NCBI RefSeq assembly: GCF_021730395.1
Contig: NC_069378.1
Location: 40,313,001 to 40,377,000 of the forward strand
DNA from: Mercenaria mercenaria
Lineage: Eukaryota; Mollusca; Bivalvia; Venerida; Veneridae
Reading direction: 5' to 3'
DNA length: 64,000 bases
In this document: piece after piece, positions 46,871 to 58,590 of the stretch
Layout: each line of letters starts with the position of its first letter
Position numbering within the stretch: the stretch's first letter is position 1
Program-made: the position numbers and the translations under genes
Notes under the pieces: model-generated
Database searches by the model: none
Seen by the model: the letters and a program-made list of their open reading frames with translations, nothing else
Told to the model about the DNA's origin: nothing

Positions 46871-48404
46871 TTACTTTACTAAATACATCAACAGCATACT
46901 GCTACAGTGTAACAGTATTTGATAACCTTCCCATGATGCTTTTATGTCGTACGTTATACATGTATATTTCGCATAGTTTTGCTCTGTTTGTGTGAGTGCA
47001 CGACTTGCATATGCAACTGGTTGTCTCTCCAGGAGTAATGTTGTACCGAGTCCACTTTCAGAAGAGTCGCACTGTATTACTGTTTCGAGTTTAGAATCAT
47101 AGTAGCGTAATATTAATGGCGCGTTGCACACTGACTGCTTGATTGTGTGAAACGCTTTGTCATGTTCGTGTGTCCAATTGAACACAACATCTTTACGCGT
47201 AAGTTGTCTTAACGGTTCGCACATCTCGCTAAGCTTATCGAGAAATTTTGCTAGGTAGTTGACAAGACCTAATAACCGTTGGATAGCCTTTTTGTCTGTT
47301 GGCTTAGGCATTTTTGTAATAGCTTCAATTTTCGACGGATCTGCTTGTACTCCTTTATCCGTGAGTAAATGTCCTACAAATTGCATTTCAGTTTTATGAA
47401 GCTGAAATGTGTCCCTGTTGAGCTTAATGCCTCATTATTGACACCTTTCAAGTAGTTTCTGCACGTTGTTGTCATGATCGCGCAAAGCCTCTTCGTAGGT
47501 TTCAACTTTGCCATAAATTATAATGTCATCAGCGATCGCCTTAATACCCGAAAGACCTGTTAAGTTTTGTTCAAGAAATTGCTGAAAGTATTCTGGCGCT
47601 GGAGATATTCCAAATAGCATTTTCAACCAACGATATCGCGCAAATGGCGTTTCAAATGTTGTGAGATAACTAGATTTCTCATCGAGCATCACATGCCAAA
47701 ATGCATTTTTGACATCTGATCCCATAGGCGGGACAATTTCCTTCAGCACAAAATTTCCCACAATATTTACACTTCGATTTCCTCGCTGAAGATTTCTTAT
47801 GATCTGCTGTAGGTTTCCGTTTAGGTTTTATAACCTGAATATCTTCCTGAAAAGATGCACCTTTGTTCAATGACTGTATTTTCGTAGACGACGCTTCCGA
47901 AGCACATGTCTCTACATTTTACAAAGTTAAATTATCTTCTTGTAAGAGGCGTTTACGCAATCCATTGTCCCGTATACCCAAAACTAATCTGTCCTTGATC
48001 AATTCATTTTCTAACGCTCCGTAATTACATGTTTTAGATAACTTCCTCACTTTCGTCAAATAACTGTCAAAAGTTTCTGACTCACTTTGAGAAGATGTGT
48101 GAAAAACATATCGCTCATATTTCACATTTGTTTTTCCGACACAGAAGGTTTCGAACTTATTCAAAACAATATCGATATCATCCTTTTGTGAGTCGTCTGC
48201 AAAATCAAACCCATCAAAGACATCCATCGCTTCTGGTCCTATGCACGTAAGAAATGTAGCTGTTCTTAAGTCCTTCGATTTATGTATAAGTCCGGCTGCT
48301 TTCTCATGGTTAGTCCAAGAGCGTTTGAACTTTTTACAATTAGTAGCGACGTTACCGTCCATATCCAGTTTCTGTGCATATATATGACGTTTGTTGTTAA
48401 TCAT
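46871..48404 (-). mobile_element. Old Ty3/Gypsy-type retroelement fragment
   Basis: On the minus strand, in gag-to-pol order, I read a Gag-like stretch (about 47919-48404, with FDSYLTKVRKLSKTCNYG), a CX2C zinc-knuckle region (about 47700-47800), and RT text (KMLFGISPAPEYFQQFLEQN, IADDIIIYG) followed by RT thumb and RNase H text (ITKMPKPTDKKAIQRLLGLVNYL, TVIQCDSSESGLGTTLLLER). The layout resembles invertebrate Gypsy elements of the Mag-like group, but I am not sure of the lineage. No LTRs are visible, the integrase is not seen, and there are several breaks. It is much older and less complete than the element at 49872. Confidence 0.8.
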
Positions 48405-49447
48405 ATAATGCGAAGATTAACTCTTTAAACATACAGTTAATTAATAAAATGTTAAAAATTGAACATATAGTTTTGGTATAATATATGTCACTGCATATGC
48501 AAATCTTGTATAATTACCATCGTGGAAACACAGAAAAATAAGTTACTCTGTGGTGTGTCTTTAACGATATGCTTATTCAAACTGTACCGCTATAAATCTC
48601 ATGACTGTAGCGAATTTGATGATTTATAGGGGGTGAATACAGTCACAATTCTGAGGCCCTGTATGGCCTGTATTTTAGGCCTTATTTAAGGTCTTTGATT
48701 TACAGTATATGTAAGACTCTCAATCCCGAGTCGTGAGTTCGAGCCCCACCGGGGACCTGGCTACAAATCATATATGGCACCAGCACCGTTTTTGTTCAGG
48801 AAGCGAACTTGAAAAGTGATTTAAATAGGTTTGAAGCTTTAATCCCCATCGAGCTAAAATTAATGAGTATAAACTAAACTAACTAAATGATCGCCAAAGC
48901 TCTGACGTAAAATCTCCATTTATGGTACACAAGTTGAACAAAACTGATTATCTATGAGAGTATGTGACGTAGTCTCAAGAATTCATACAATCATCAAGGC
49001 GCACAATAATAAAACTTGACTTGGATTTGAAAACACTGTTTTGTCTTCCCCTCTGTCATGGTTAGATTAGTAATAATTCATGTGATACGCCTTGCACACG
49101 AATTTCATCAATAGTTTTAAAATAATGTTGTTTTTTTTTGTTTGCAAAGTGAATTCGACTCCAGTATTGCATATTTATATGTGTAACGTTTGAAAGATTG
49201 CAAAATGAATCCATTGATAAACGATTGTGCCCTTGATGTTACAGTTGTTTTAGGTTGAGTGAGTTGGGTTTAACTTCTTTACCAGTACTTAACCGTATCT
49301 CTGAAGTAACTGACATCTTACCGCATGACTCATTTGCTTTAATGTCAATGTCAGTGTTAATTTTAGCATATCAACCTAAAGGTTCACGAGCGCTGGTTGG
49401 TAACCAAATACTAAACCAGTTCCAGAAGGTTGGTATTTTAATACATT
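48405..49447. other. Intergenic with a tRNA-like fragment
   Basis: 48712-48770 reads GACTCTCAATCCCGAGTCG (anticodon-arm like) and GTGAGTTCGAGCCCCACC (B box, T-arm), so a tRNA-derived SINE fragment is likely. The ORF at 49255-49512 overlaps the MITE that starts at 49448 and is not a gene. Confidence 0.5.
48712..48770 (+). repeat. tRNA-like 3' half (SINE fragment)
   Basis: A clear B box, GAGTTCGAGCCCC, with a paired T-arm, but no convincing A box upstream. Confidence 0.5.
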
Positions 49448-49667
49448 GGGGCCTGTTTCACAAAACGCTGATAAGTTTCATACTAAGTTCCCACCTTAGT
49501 ATTGAATTTTAAAACACATTGATTTCGTAGGATATAACCTGCTTCATTTGAAAAAGGTGTCTATAATTCAAATTTATGAAAGATTCTAAGAGATTCTAAG
49601 AATAACCGAATAGTTAAAAAGAATCTACTTTATCTTTGTCCTAAGCAGGCTTCGAGAAACGGGTCCC
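49448..49667. mobile_element. Small TIR element (GGGGCCTGTTTC type)
   Basis: GGGGCCTGTTTCACAAAACG at the left is matched in inverse by CGAGAAACGGGTCCC at the right, with partial pairing inward (GATAAG / CTAAGC). It is a non-coding MITE of a type common in bivalves. The target duplication is not clear. Confidence 0.55.
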
Positions 49668-49871
49668 TGCACACTAACTTAGCAAGCGGGTACTAGAATG
49701 TACATTTTCTATACAAATCCAAGTAAAAGATGAAAAACTTTACGGAGGAAATGAAATCTAATTTAGCTTAAAAGTCAGGTCAGACATAAGGCTATCAATC
49801 AAGATTTCACTTGTTTGATCAGATTTGACAGAATACAAGGTGTCTTCTATGAGTTATGTATATACATGTAT

Positions 49872-51407
49872 TGTAACAGACTCAGAATTTCAATACCAAA
49901 GGGAGGGGGGGGGGGGGGGTCCCAGTTAGGTGTTTGCGCAAAATGTTTTTTGATTTTATTTATTCTTTGTGGTCCATTGAAAGTTCGTCCATTGAAAATC
50001 AGTAAATTTGATTAGACCACTTTGTGGCTCTGTGCTGAAAAAAGTAGTCAGTACAATTTAAAATGCAACATGTTGTGTGAATGTCCATTGCATAGTTATT
50101 ATATCATGAAAGTTTCAGGTAAAAAGTTAGAACCATTTTTTTAAAAATAACAGAAATTGCGTTCCTGGCTGGTCACATGTCAGATTACCCCACCCACTTT
50201 AAATGTGAGTATCAATAAAAGTAAGTCAAAACTGGTAACAGTTACACTTGTTAATGAAACTTAATACATGTAGGTATATAACCAAAAAGTATAAATAAAA
50301 TCAAAAAACATTTTGCGCAGACACCTTAGTGGGACCCCCCCCCCCCTTTAACCTCAAGCTTACATATGGCTATTTTTATAAATAAACAGTCTAGACAGTA
50401 TATCTTAAATGAAGCATAATATATAAACTTTGGATGACAATGTAGGATACTTTACTAACAGAATAAATTGATAATGAAGCTTATATTTGGAGGTATTTAA
50501 GGCACTTACCTGCCAGGATTTCTGAACTTCTCGAGACTGTGACATTTTTCCACTATTTTATGTATTCTAAGAGAATATCTCACAAATTAAGATATTAATA
50601 CAATGTTATAGGACATCTTGAACATATAGGACTTTATAGGACATTTATTAAGGGGTTATATTTGAAGAAATCATTGATTTTCTTACCTTTTTGTAAACTG
50701 GCTTCAAAATGGCCGACAAGAGTTGTCTACCTTGGGTCAAATGTCCAAGGCCTCTTTATAAATAATTAGTTGCTAGTTCTTCACATATTATGTGTCACAT
50801 GAAACCTTTTAATGTTTTCTCATCTAGAAACTATGTAACTTTTCTATCTTTCGGCTATTCTTGCAGTATTTTGTAATAATGTTTTGTCCAGCTATGACCT
50901 CTAAGTTTGGCAGGCGGGAATATTCAAAATCCTTGCAGCTAGGAATTTATATTCCTTAATAATTCTTTCCTTTTATGAGTTTTTATTAAAGCTTTTGGTT
51001 ATACATTTAGAATGACTAGTAAGGCTTGTATTTTAAGTGTTTTTAGCATATTATCATTCATATTATTTATATAAATTCACTTTTTCTAAAATATTCCTGG
51101 CAATATGGCCGCCATTCCAATAAAAATCCTGTCATCCTGCCAGACTTGCAGGACAAATGGAACCATATGATTGGTCAATTCTGACAGTCCTGGCACTTTC
51201 AGAGCTTATATAAGTGGCCAAGCTGGTCATTTGGGACACCTTTTCAAATTGGTTGACAAACAAGGTCGTGAAAACTTGTGACAAATCTCTGGTAAATGAT
51301 TTTAGACTATTATTGACATTAAATTCTCCCTGGTGTTCTGCTGAAATAAACAACTAAAACTGTTGAATTTCTTAACCTTATTTGATATAAAACATGCTCT
51401 GTTTACA
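49872..51407 (+). repeat. 5' LTR of the Gypsy element (with MITE inside)
   Basis: About 1,090 bases of LTR plus a 446-base insertion (49901-50346) that the 3' LTR lacks. It carries a TATA box TATATAAG (51207-51214) and a polyadenylation signal AATAAA (51345-51350), which set out a U3-R-U5 layout. Confidence 0.93.
49901..50346. mobile_element. MITE with G-run termini, inserted in the 5' LTR
   Basis: The ends are long inverted repeats: about 18 G then TCCCAGTTAGGTGTTTGCGC, AAAATGTTTTTTGATTTTAT at the left, mirrored at the right by ATAAAATCAAAAAACATTTT, GCGCAGACACCTTAGTGGGA and a C run. The 3' LTR shows the empty site, CCAAATTTAACC, and the insertion splits it as CCAAA / TTTAACC with no duplicated bases. 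It has no coding capacity. It is younger than the Gypsy insertion. The superfamily is uncertain. Confidence 0.9.
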
Positions 51408-51409
51408 AG

Positions 51410-51427
51410 TGGTGTCAGGAACAGTGG
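51410..51427 (+). other. Probable primer-binding site
   Basis: TGGTGTCAGGAACAGTGG starts two bases after the LTR. TGG pairs with a tRNA CCA end. I cannot name the tRNA with confidence. Confidence 0.6.
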
Positions 51428-51573
51428 AATAAAAGAACTTACAGTAATGTTTACATTTGCCTGGAACTGACCTTGAACTTTATGACATAAAATAAATTAC
51501 CAAAAAGGACTTGGAAATAAACACAATTTTTGTCAACCTCCACAGTTTCAATAAAAAAAAAAAAGAAAAAAAA

Positions 51574-52620
51574 ATGTCAGACTCAGAAAGTGAAGTTGTA
51601 TTTTCTCACACAGTAAGACAAAATATGGCCAACATAAACAGTACTCCACAGGGTGATGACATTAGGCATGTTAGAGTTATTGATCAAATTGACAATAGTG
51701 ACTCTGAAGCAGGTGGTGATAGGGCAAATAAAAGCCGTAGTCCCACACCCAGGCAAAGGCTAAATTACCTTGGAATTCCTACAAATACTAACAGTTATGT
51801 AAACTCCCCCGTGCATAACAGACAGGCGCCAGAGTCAAATACAATCAGTATGAAACCTGATATTTATACTGGTGAAGGAGATTGAGAAGTGTTTGAAACC
51901 CAGTTTGAGGTCTGCGCTAAGTTAGGCAATTGGAATCAACGCACTAAGGCACTTGTCCTGGCTGGATCACTGAGAGGGAAGGCACTGGAGTATTACACAC
52001 ATCTAGCTACTGAAATAAGGGAGCGCTATGATCTGCTAGTAACCAGACTTGAACAGAGGTTTGGTGGTGGAAATCAAAGGTCCAAATGGTTGTCCCTATT
52101 AGAGGCTCGTTCCAGACTCCCAGGTGAAAGTGCATCTCAGTTTGCAGACGATGTTCAGCAGATGATTAGAAAGGCTTACCCTCATCTGGATCCTACTGCA
52201 CAAGAACTTATGACACTCCATACAATTTATCGAGGTTTGAGCCAAGATCTGAAATACAAATGTATTGTGGAAAACTGCAAGACCGTCGTACATGCAGTTG
52301 AAATAATTGAAACATACGAAGGTATCTTTGGGACTGGCCCAGACAGAAAAAGGGTCCGAATGACACAAGGGCAAGGCAGTGATTATACCGTTGATCAGGA
52401 CGTCAGAATGACATTAAAGCAAATACTGGATCGCATTGCCCAATTTGAACGTGGAAAACAGATGCAGCCATGGCGGATCCGACAAGATGCTAGACCAAAA
52501 GCTCAACCAGGTTAGGACAGGAGATGCTATATTTGTAACTCTCCTAGTCATTTTAGGAAAAATTGTCCTAGGTTACACAATCCTGCATCAACTGACAGGA
52601 ACTCGGAAAACTCAAGACCA
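51574..52620 (+). pseudogene. gag region of the Gypsy element (broken)
   Basis: The presumed start reads MSDSESEVVFSHTVRQ. The central part has a retroelement capsid-like layout (ALVLAGSLRGKALEYYTHLA, YDLLVTRLEQRFGGGNQRSK, LMTLHTIYRGLSQDLKYKCI). The end carries one CCHC zinc knuckle (C-x2-C-x4-H-x4-C, at about 52529-52570). The Gag protein would package the element RNA. The region is broken in this copy. Confidence 0.8.
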
Positions 52621-52640
52621 TCTACTCAGTAGGCCAGGGG

Positions 52641-55600
52641 TTGATGGGCACTGACAGGCCTGAACAAGATCAACAGGCCCACTGCTTGGACAACAATGAA
52701 CAAATGAAACATGACTGTTTTGACAATGGTTTTTATGCATATTTAACTGTTGAGGATTCACAAATTGAGTGCCTTATTGACAATGGCTCAACATCTTCTA
52801 TACTGTCATTAAAAACATTTGAAACTCTAGAAAACTGTAAAATTCTTAGTCAAGTGAACCATACCGTAACAGATGTGAATGGTAGGCAAATGAATATCCA
52901 TGGTAAAGCTAATTTTCTAATACATTTTGACAATGGTCCAGAGTACAATATATCCATGCTGGTTTGTGACATCGACACTGACTGTATTCTGGGTCAAGAC
53001 TTTTTGTGTAGTAATGCCAAGTCTATTGATTATGAAAACCAGCAATTAGTTCTGAGAAGTGGTTCTATCATGTTACACCATGGAAAGGGACCAAACCGCA
53101 CCTGTAGAATAATGGTTAAAGAGACAATCACTTTACCAGCTAATACTAGTTCTTGGGTAGATGTTAAAATTCCAAGGAAAGAGAACTTTTCAGAAAATCT
53201 GTTGATTGAAAATGTAGCAGAAACATACAATAAGAATTTCACTGTTGTCCAAGGAGTTTTCAGTAAAGACAATTCTGAGGCAGTCAATGTTATAAACTTT
53301 GGTAATGCTCCTGTTGTTTTGAATACGAATACAGTTGTAGGCTACTGTTCATCTGTTGATGATACTAAGAAAACTGAAAGTTCAAATATTTGCAGACACG
53401 TGTCTTTGAAGGTCAATGACGATCTCCCAGAACATCTACAGGACTGTTTTAATAGAAGTTTAGTTAATCTCAATGATGAGCAAAAGCAGTCCTTTAAGAA
53501 ATTGCTCATTAGGTATCAGTCCGTCTTTGCAAAAACCTCTACCGATCTTGGTTATACTGATCGTGTTCAACAATCCTATAGACACTCAAGGTGCAAAACC
53601 GGTAAAACAGCCAATGAGGAAAGTTCCTCTGTCACAACAGGAAGCTGAGAGAGCAGAGGTCCAAAAACTTTTAGATCACAATATCATTGAACCCTCTATA
53701 TCTCCCTGGAGTAGTAATACAGTTCTTGTTCGCAAGAAGTCAGGGGAATGGAGACTGTGTGTAGACTTTCGCGCCGTCAATGCCCTCTGTAAACGTGATG
53801 CATATCCCCTGCCGGACATTAGACAGTGTCTAGATGGGTTGGCTAACAATTCATGGTTTTCCACAATGGATCTGAACATGGGATTCCACCAGATGAGCAT
53901 TGCACCTGAAGACAGAGAAAAAACAGCATTTTCTACTAGTTTAGGTTTATTTCAATACACAAGATTACCTATGGGACTAGCAGCCGCCCCGTCAGAATTT
54001 TCACGTCTTATGGGAGATGTTCTGCGTGGTATGCAACACAAGGAATGTTGTCTTTATATGGATGACATTATCTGTCCAAGTAAAACATTTGAAGAACAGA
54101 TTACTAGGCTAGAACATATCTTTCAACGCCTTCTTGATGCAAATCTTAAGCTCAAGCCTTCTAAGTGTCTATTCTTTCAAAAGTCATGTAGTTTCTTGGG
54201 GCATGTAGTGAGTGAAAAGGGAGTTGAGACAGACCCTGAAAAAGTATCAGTCATTAAAAGCTGGCCTCAACCAAACAGTAAAAAAGATGTGAAAAGTTTT
54301 TTAGGGCTTACTTCATATTATTCTAGGTTTGTCAAAAACTATGGGCAAATTGCAAAGCCACTGTATGCTTTAACAAACAAGTATTGCGCTTTCAAATGGA
54401 CAGCAGAATGTCAGCAAGCTTTTGAAAATCTTAGAACATGTCTTGTGTCTAGTCCAATTCTAGCTTACCCTAAAATAGGTGAAACAATGATTCTTGATAC
54501 AGACAGTTCAGGTTATGCATCAGGAGCTGTATTATCACAGGTTCAGGATGGACATGAACGTGTACTTGCATACTACAGTAAAACGATGAATAAACATGAA
54601 ATGAATTATTGCACTATGCGGAAAGAACTTCTTGCTGTAGTTGTAGCATTAAAGCATTTTCATCACTATCTCTTTGGTCATAAGGTTATACTTAGAACTG
54701 ACAATTCGGCAGTTAGCTGGTTAAAGAAACTAAAAAATCCTGCTGGTCAGATTGCTAGGTGGTTACAGACAGTTGAAACTTATGACATTACAATAACACA
54801 TCGCCCTGGTACCCAACACCGTAATGCCGATTTTGTCAGCCGACCTTTGTGTAAAGTTTGTGGTAAACAGGAGCTCAATGGAACCATCACTGATGATGAC
54901 CCAAAGCAACAAAACAACTCCAATGAAAAAACTGACAGTGAGAAAACCTTACCTGTTTGTGAAGCTTTACAATCAGACATTGTGTCAAATAACAAGCACA
55001 TTTCAGGTCATGCAAACGCCGTGTCTGAAAAACAAGTAGAAGACATTTCATCCAAATCTGACATGATCCGCTCTATCACACGGAGCAAAATTACTGTCCA
55101 CAGAAATCAGCAGTTTATGTTGGAAGGTTGGTCAGCGTCAGATATAAGGATGAAGCAATTACAAGATGATGATATTGGTATTATATTACTTTCTGTCGAA
55201 GATGATAATGACTTACAGTGGAAAGATATTTCTGATCATTCATCTGTTACTAAAAAACTGTGGTCAATGAGAAATAGGCTACTGTGTAAGAATGGTATGC
55301 TTTTCAGAAATTGGTTCGAAAATGATACAGAAATTAGTCACCTTATTGTCCCAAAAGAACTGCAAGGTAAAGTACTTGAAATTTATCACGACATCCCTTC
55401 AGCAGCCCATTTGGGAACTGACAAAATAATGAGTCGTATTCGTCAAACTTTCTACTGCCCTGGAATGACAGAAACAATTAAAAGCTATGTTAAAAACTGT
55501 GATCTCTGTACAGCACGGAAAAAGTCAACAGCAACTAGGGCACCTTTAGGTTAAAACCATGTCGGTGAACCAATGGAAAAGGTATCTCTGGATGTGATGG

Positions 55601-56454
55601 GACCTTTACCTATATCAGAAAATGGTAATAGATACATTCTAGTTATAAATGACTGCTTTACAAAATGGTGTGAAGCTATAGCCATACCAGACCAAGAAGC
55701 AAAGACAATAGCTGACGTATCTATAAATGACTTTGTTGTAAGGTTTGGTACACCTATGACAGTTCTTACAGATGGTGGTTCAAATTTTGACTCAAAATTG
55801 TTCAAGGAAGTTTGTGAACTTCTTCAAATTCACAAAGTCAAGACCTCAGTGTCTAGGACCCAGGCAAATGGAGTTACAGAGCGCATGAATCGTTGTCTCG
55901 CAGACATGCTATCTATGTACTGCACAGAAAGTCAAAAGCACTGGGATAGATATTTAGGACAAGTTATGATGGCTTACCGCGCTTCGGGTCACTCTAGTAC
56001 TGGGAAGATCCAAATATGATGACTTTAGGTAGGGAGATCCAGTTACCTATGACCGCAATAATTGGACTTCCTCAAATGGAACAAGCATCATCTGCAGACG
56101 ACCATGTTCAGAAACTGCATAATCAACTGGTTCTTGCACATGAAATGGCCCGTAGGTTCCTGAAAAAGAATTCAATATACAGGAAACAGTACTATGACCA
56201 AAAGTCAGACTAAAGGACATTTCAACAAAATGATTTAGTTTGGTTGTACAACCCCACACGCAAAGTAGGTGTTTGTACAAAGCTCGCACCAAAATGGATT
56301 GGTCCATGTTAAGTTGTTAAGAAAATTGACAGCATGGTGTATGTCATTAAGAAATCAGCCAGATCTGTTCCGAAGGTTTATCACATTGATAAGGTTCAGC
56401 CATACCATGGGAACACACTACCAGTTTGGATAAGAAATCATCTAAACAAATAGC
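52641..56454 (+). pseudogene. pol region of the Gypsy element (broken)
   Basis: The domains follow in Ty3/Gypsy order. The aspartic protease (LIDNGSTSSILS, later CILGQDFL) covers about 52730-53060. Reverse transcriptase, about 53690-54250, has VRKKSGEWRLCVDFRAVN, STMDLNMGFHQMSI and the catalytic CLYMDDII. RNase H, about 54480-54740, has LDTDSSGYASGAVLS and ILRTDNSAVSWL. The integrase has an H2C2 finger (about 55385-55525) and a D,D,E core (about 55590-55940, with VLTDGGSNFDS and SRTQANGVTERMN), and its C-terminal part ends near 56454. The protease-RT step may involve a frame change as in many Gypsy elements. Additional breaks show this copy cannot work. Confidence 0.9.
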
Positions 56455-57111
56455 TATAGTGGGTCCACTTACTTAAGAAAAACTGCTGTACTGATATTGT
56501 TTTGAGGAAAAAGTTATCTGTTCAATGTGTTACGAGTTACTGTTAAAATTTTTAATTTGTGAAGCAGAGCACCAGGGAACTGTGTAATTAGATTGCTACA
56601 ACAATGCTATAAATATCTTAAAAATGAGTAATGGGATTGATACTGAAATGACAAGATTAAATAATGAATTATGGTGGAGAATTACCAGGTAAATCACAGA
56701 GCTCTGTGTGTGTATGAATTTCATAGTAGGAAATGGACTGATCACCCATGTTTCACTATGTTGGTTGTACAAATCAGATGGTTATTTTGCATACGTTTTA
56801 GCAATTATGCATTGCTTCGCATTAACCAACAATCTTATAAAAATATTACCATCGACAGTAATGGCTGACTTTGATTTTAGCGTGGTTTCAGTATCTTTCT
56901 CCGAATGTTCTGTGGAACTTTGCCTGAAAACATAAAAGCAATTATCAGTACTAGGTTTTCCTTAGGAAGACAATTGAAATTAAAGCATTTGCTAGATTTT
57001 AGCATTTTATGTTAACTAAGTTTATTCAACAAATAGCCAATGAACACTGAAAATAACTATGTTGAATTTTAAGCTTCACAGTTAAAGTAATTACTTCTAT
57101 AATTACAGATT
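56455..57111 (+). other. Non-coding leader between pol and the third ORF
   Basis: About 650 bases with no domain. Two overlapping short ORFs (56671-56935) look like chance. It ends in a possible splice acceptor, TACTTCTATAATTACAG (57092-57108), three bases before the ATG of the third ORF. Confidence 0.6.
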
Positions 57112-58515
57112 ATGGCGCATCAGTGCTGGACCTGCGGCATGTATAACGACTCACGAAAGAGTCACAAGAATCATTGCGCATCAGAGCACAGACACCTTGC
57201 GGTTATATGTATGTACTGTTACCCGAAAGAGCGTACCTTTGGCAGAATAAATGACTTGAAAAAACATGTTCAAACCAAACATGAGAGTTTGGCTCAGACA
57301 CATCAAATGGCATTTTACACTGAAAGTAATGGTTTTTATTTGGCAATGGACCCATATAACTATGTAAGGCATGCCAAACCAACACCTATTGACTTTGAAT
57401 GTGCAAAACAAGCAATGAATGCTGTCCGCATCCTTATACCAGCTTTGGAAAATGCTACACGTACCTTACCACAGTGGGAGTCAGGATGGTTGCAGGCCAT
57501 TGGGACACCTGTACGTGATGATACCCCTTCCTTCTCTGGTGCTGCCCCAAGAAGACTTGATGTTCTCAAGTTGGCAGCTATGTTATCTTCATTGATGGTA
57601 CCCCCCATGTCACCACTAGGGTCACCATTAACTCCTCTGCCACAGACTCCAATTAAGTCATCATCGTATAGTCAAGACACGCAGTACTCACCTTCTCATC
57701 CGGAAATGATCTCAGCTGATACCCCTGAATATTATGCAACGAAACACCATGAAGATGGTACTAGTAACCATTACTCGCCCTTACATCCAGAAATGACTTT
57801 ACCACCTGCAGACATCTTTTTCCTAAACAAAGATAAATGTGAAGTAATGTTCAAGGCTGAGAATAAATGCTATTCAGCAAGACTTCTTAAATCTCCAGCA
57901 AGGTACTTCAACGTCGAAAATCAAGATGCACAGCTCTACACTGAAATACACAGGAAACCTGTCCTAGGGAGGGAGTATTATGAACTAAGTAAGACACTTT
58001 GTCAGTTGTTGGGAATAGAAGAGCCAGATATTGCAGAAATATCATTAATTAATGACTTAGTAATTAATGCTGTGAAAAGCCTGACAACCGGACATATGCC
58101 ACTCTTCCCTCCAGCACTAAGAAATTGGAAAAAGGTAGAATCTCCATTAAAATTCACAAACGTAACAACCGGAAGGACAGTCAGATGGCCCCCTGTAGAC
58201 TGGGAAAAACATTCTCCAGCACACAAACGCCTAAATTTTATGTCGGCTTGTTTTAGACTTGATGAAGACGACGATGGGTTACCAATGTCTAGTGAGGAGA
58301 TATTTGACAAATATAACTTTCTTCTGTTGAATGGATCGGAGCCAGTGGAACAAAAATCTGAAAGTGCAAGAAGACGTTTCTTGAACTTCAAAGCAATACG
58401 AAACTTCATCAAAAATGGTACAGATGCTGACCTTGTGTCTATGCTTCTTAGCAGTAAATGTCCCTCTAAATTGCCAGTTCCTGCAGAAATGGGAAATGTG
58501 CCACTGCGGATTTAA
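57112..58515 (+). CDS. Third ORF of the Gypsy element: C2H2 zinc-finger protein of unknown role
   Basis: An uninterrupted 467-codon ORF in the sense direction, in the position where env sits in retroviruses. It has no signal peptide, membrane segment or other Env feature. The N-terminus has two C2H2-like fingers: C5-x2-C8-x12-H21-x4-H26 and C33-x2-C36-x15-H52-x4-H57, the second with a typical DLKKHVQTKH end. A conserved-looking block follows (FYTESNGFYLAMDPYNY, then RTLPQWESGW). Next comes a Pro/Ser/Thr-rich linker (about 163-235) with two copies of a YSP(S/L)HPEM motif. The C-terminal half (about 240-467) is mixed alpha/charged and unknown to me. It may bind nucleic acid, for example as a regulator of element RNA or of integration, or be a captured host gene. 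It ends 75 bases before the 3' LTR, inside the element. Confidence 0.75.
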   Translation: MAHQCWTCGMYNDSRKSHKNHCASEHRHLAVICMYCYPKERTFGRINDLKKHVQTKHESLAQTHQMAFYTESNGFYLAMDPYNYVRHAKPTPIDFECAKQAMNAVRILIPALENATRTLPQWESGWLQAIGTPVRDDTPSFSGAAPRRLDVLKLAAMLSSLMVPPMSPLGSPLTPLPQTPIKSSSYSQDTQYSPSHPEMISADTPEYYATKHHEDGTSNHYSPLHPEMTLPPADIFFLNKDKCEVMFKAENKCYSARLLKSPARYFNVENQDAQLYTEIHRKPVLGREYYELSKTLCQLLGIEEPDIAEISLINDLVINAVKSLTTGHMPLFPPALRNWKKVESPLKFTNVTTGRTVRWPPVDWEKHSPAHKRLNFMSACFRLDEDDDGLPMSSEEIFDKYNFLLLNGSEPVEQKSESARRRFLNFKAIRNFIKNGTDADLVSMLLSSKCPSKLPVPAEMGNVPLRI

Positions 58516-58577
58516 CTCTGATACCTGTAAAACAGAATATCTAGATAACCTTGTAAAGACAGTGTTTAATATCTTTT

Positions 58578-58590
58578 AAGTGGGGGAGAG
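58578..58590 (+). other. Polypurine tract
   Basis: AAGTGGGGGAGAG directly abuts the 3' LTR and would prime plus-strand DNA synthesis. Confidence 0.8.

Noticed and set aside
51132-51353. 73-codon minus-strand ORF
   Set aside because: The same frame occurs in both LTRs (also 59401-59622) and antisense to the LTR promoter region; it has no motif.
57112-58515. Env glycoprotein
   Set aside because: Position would fit, but there is no signal peptide, cleavage site, fusion peptide or membrane anchor, and the N-terminus has zinc fingers.
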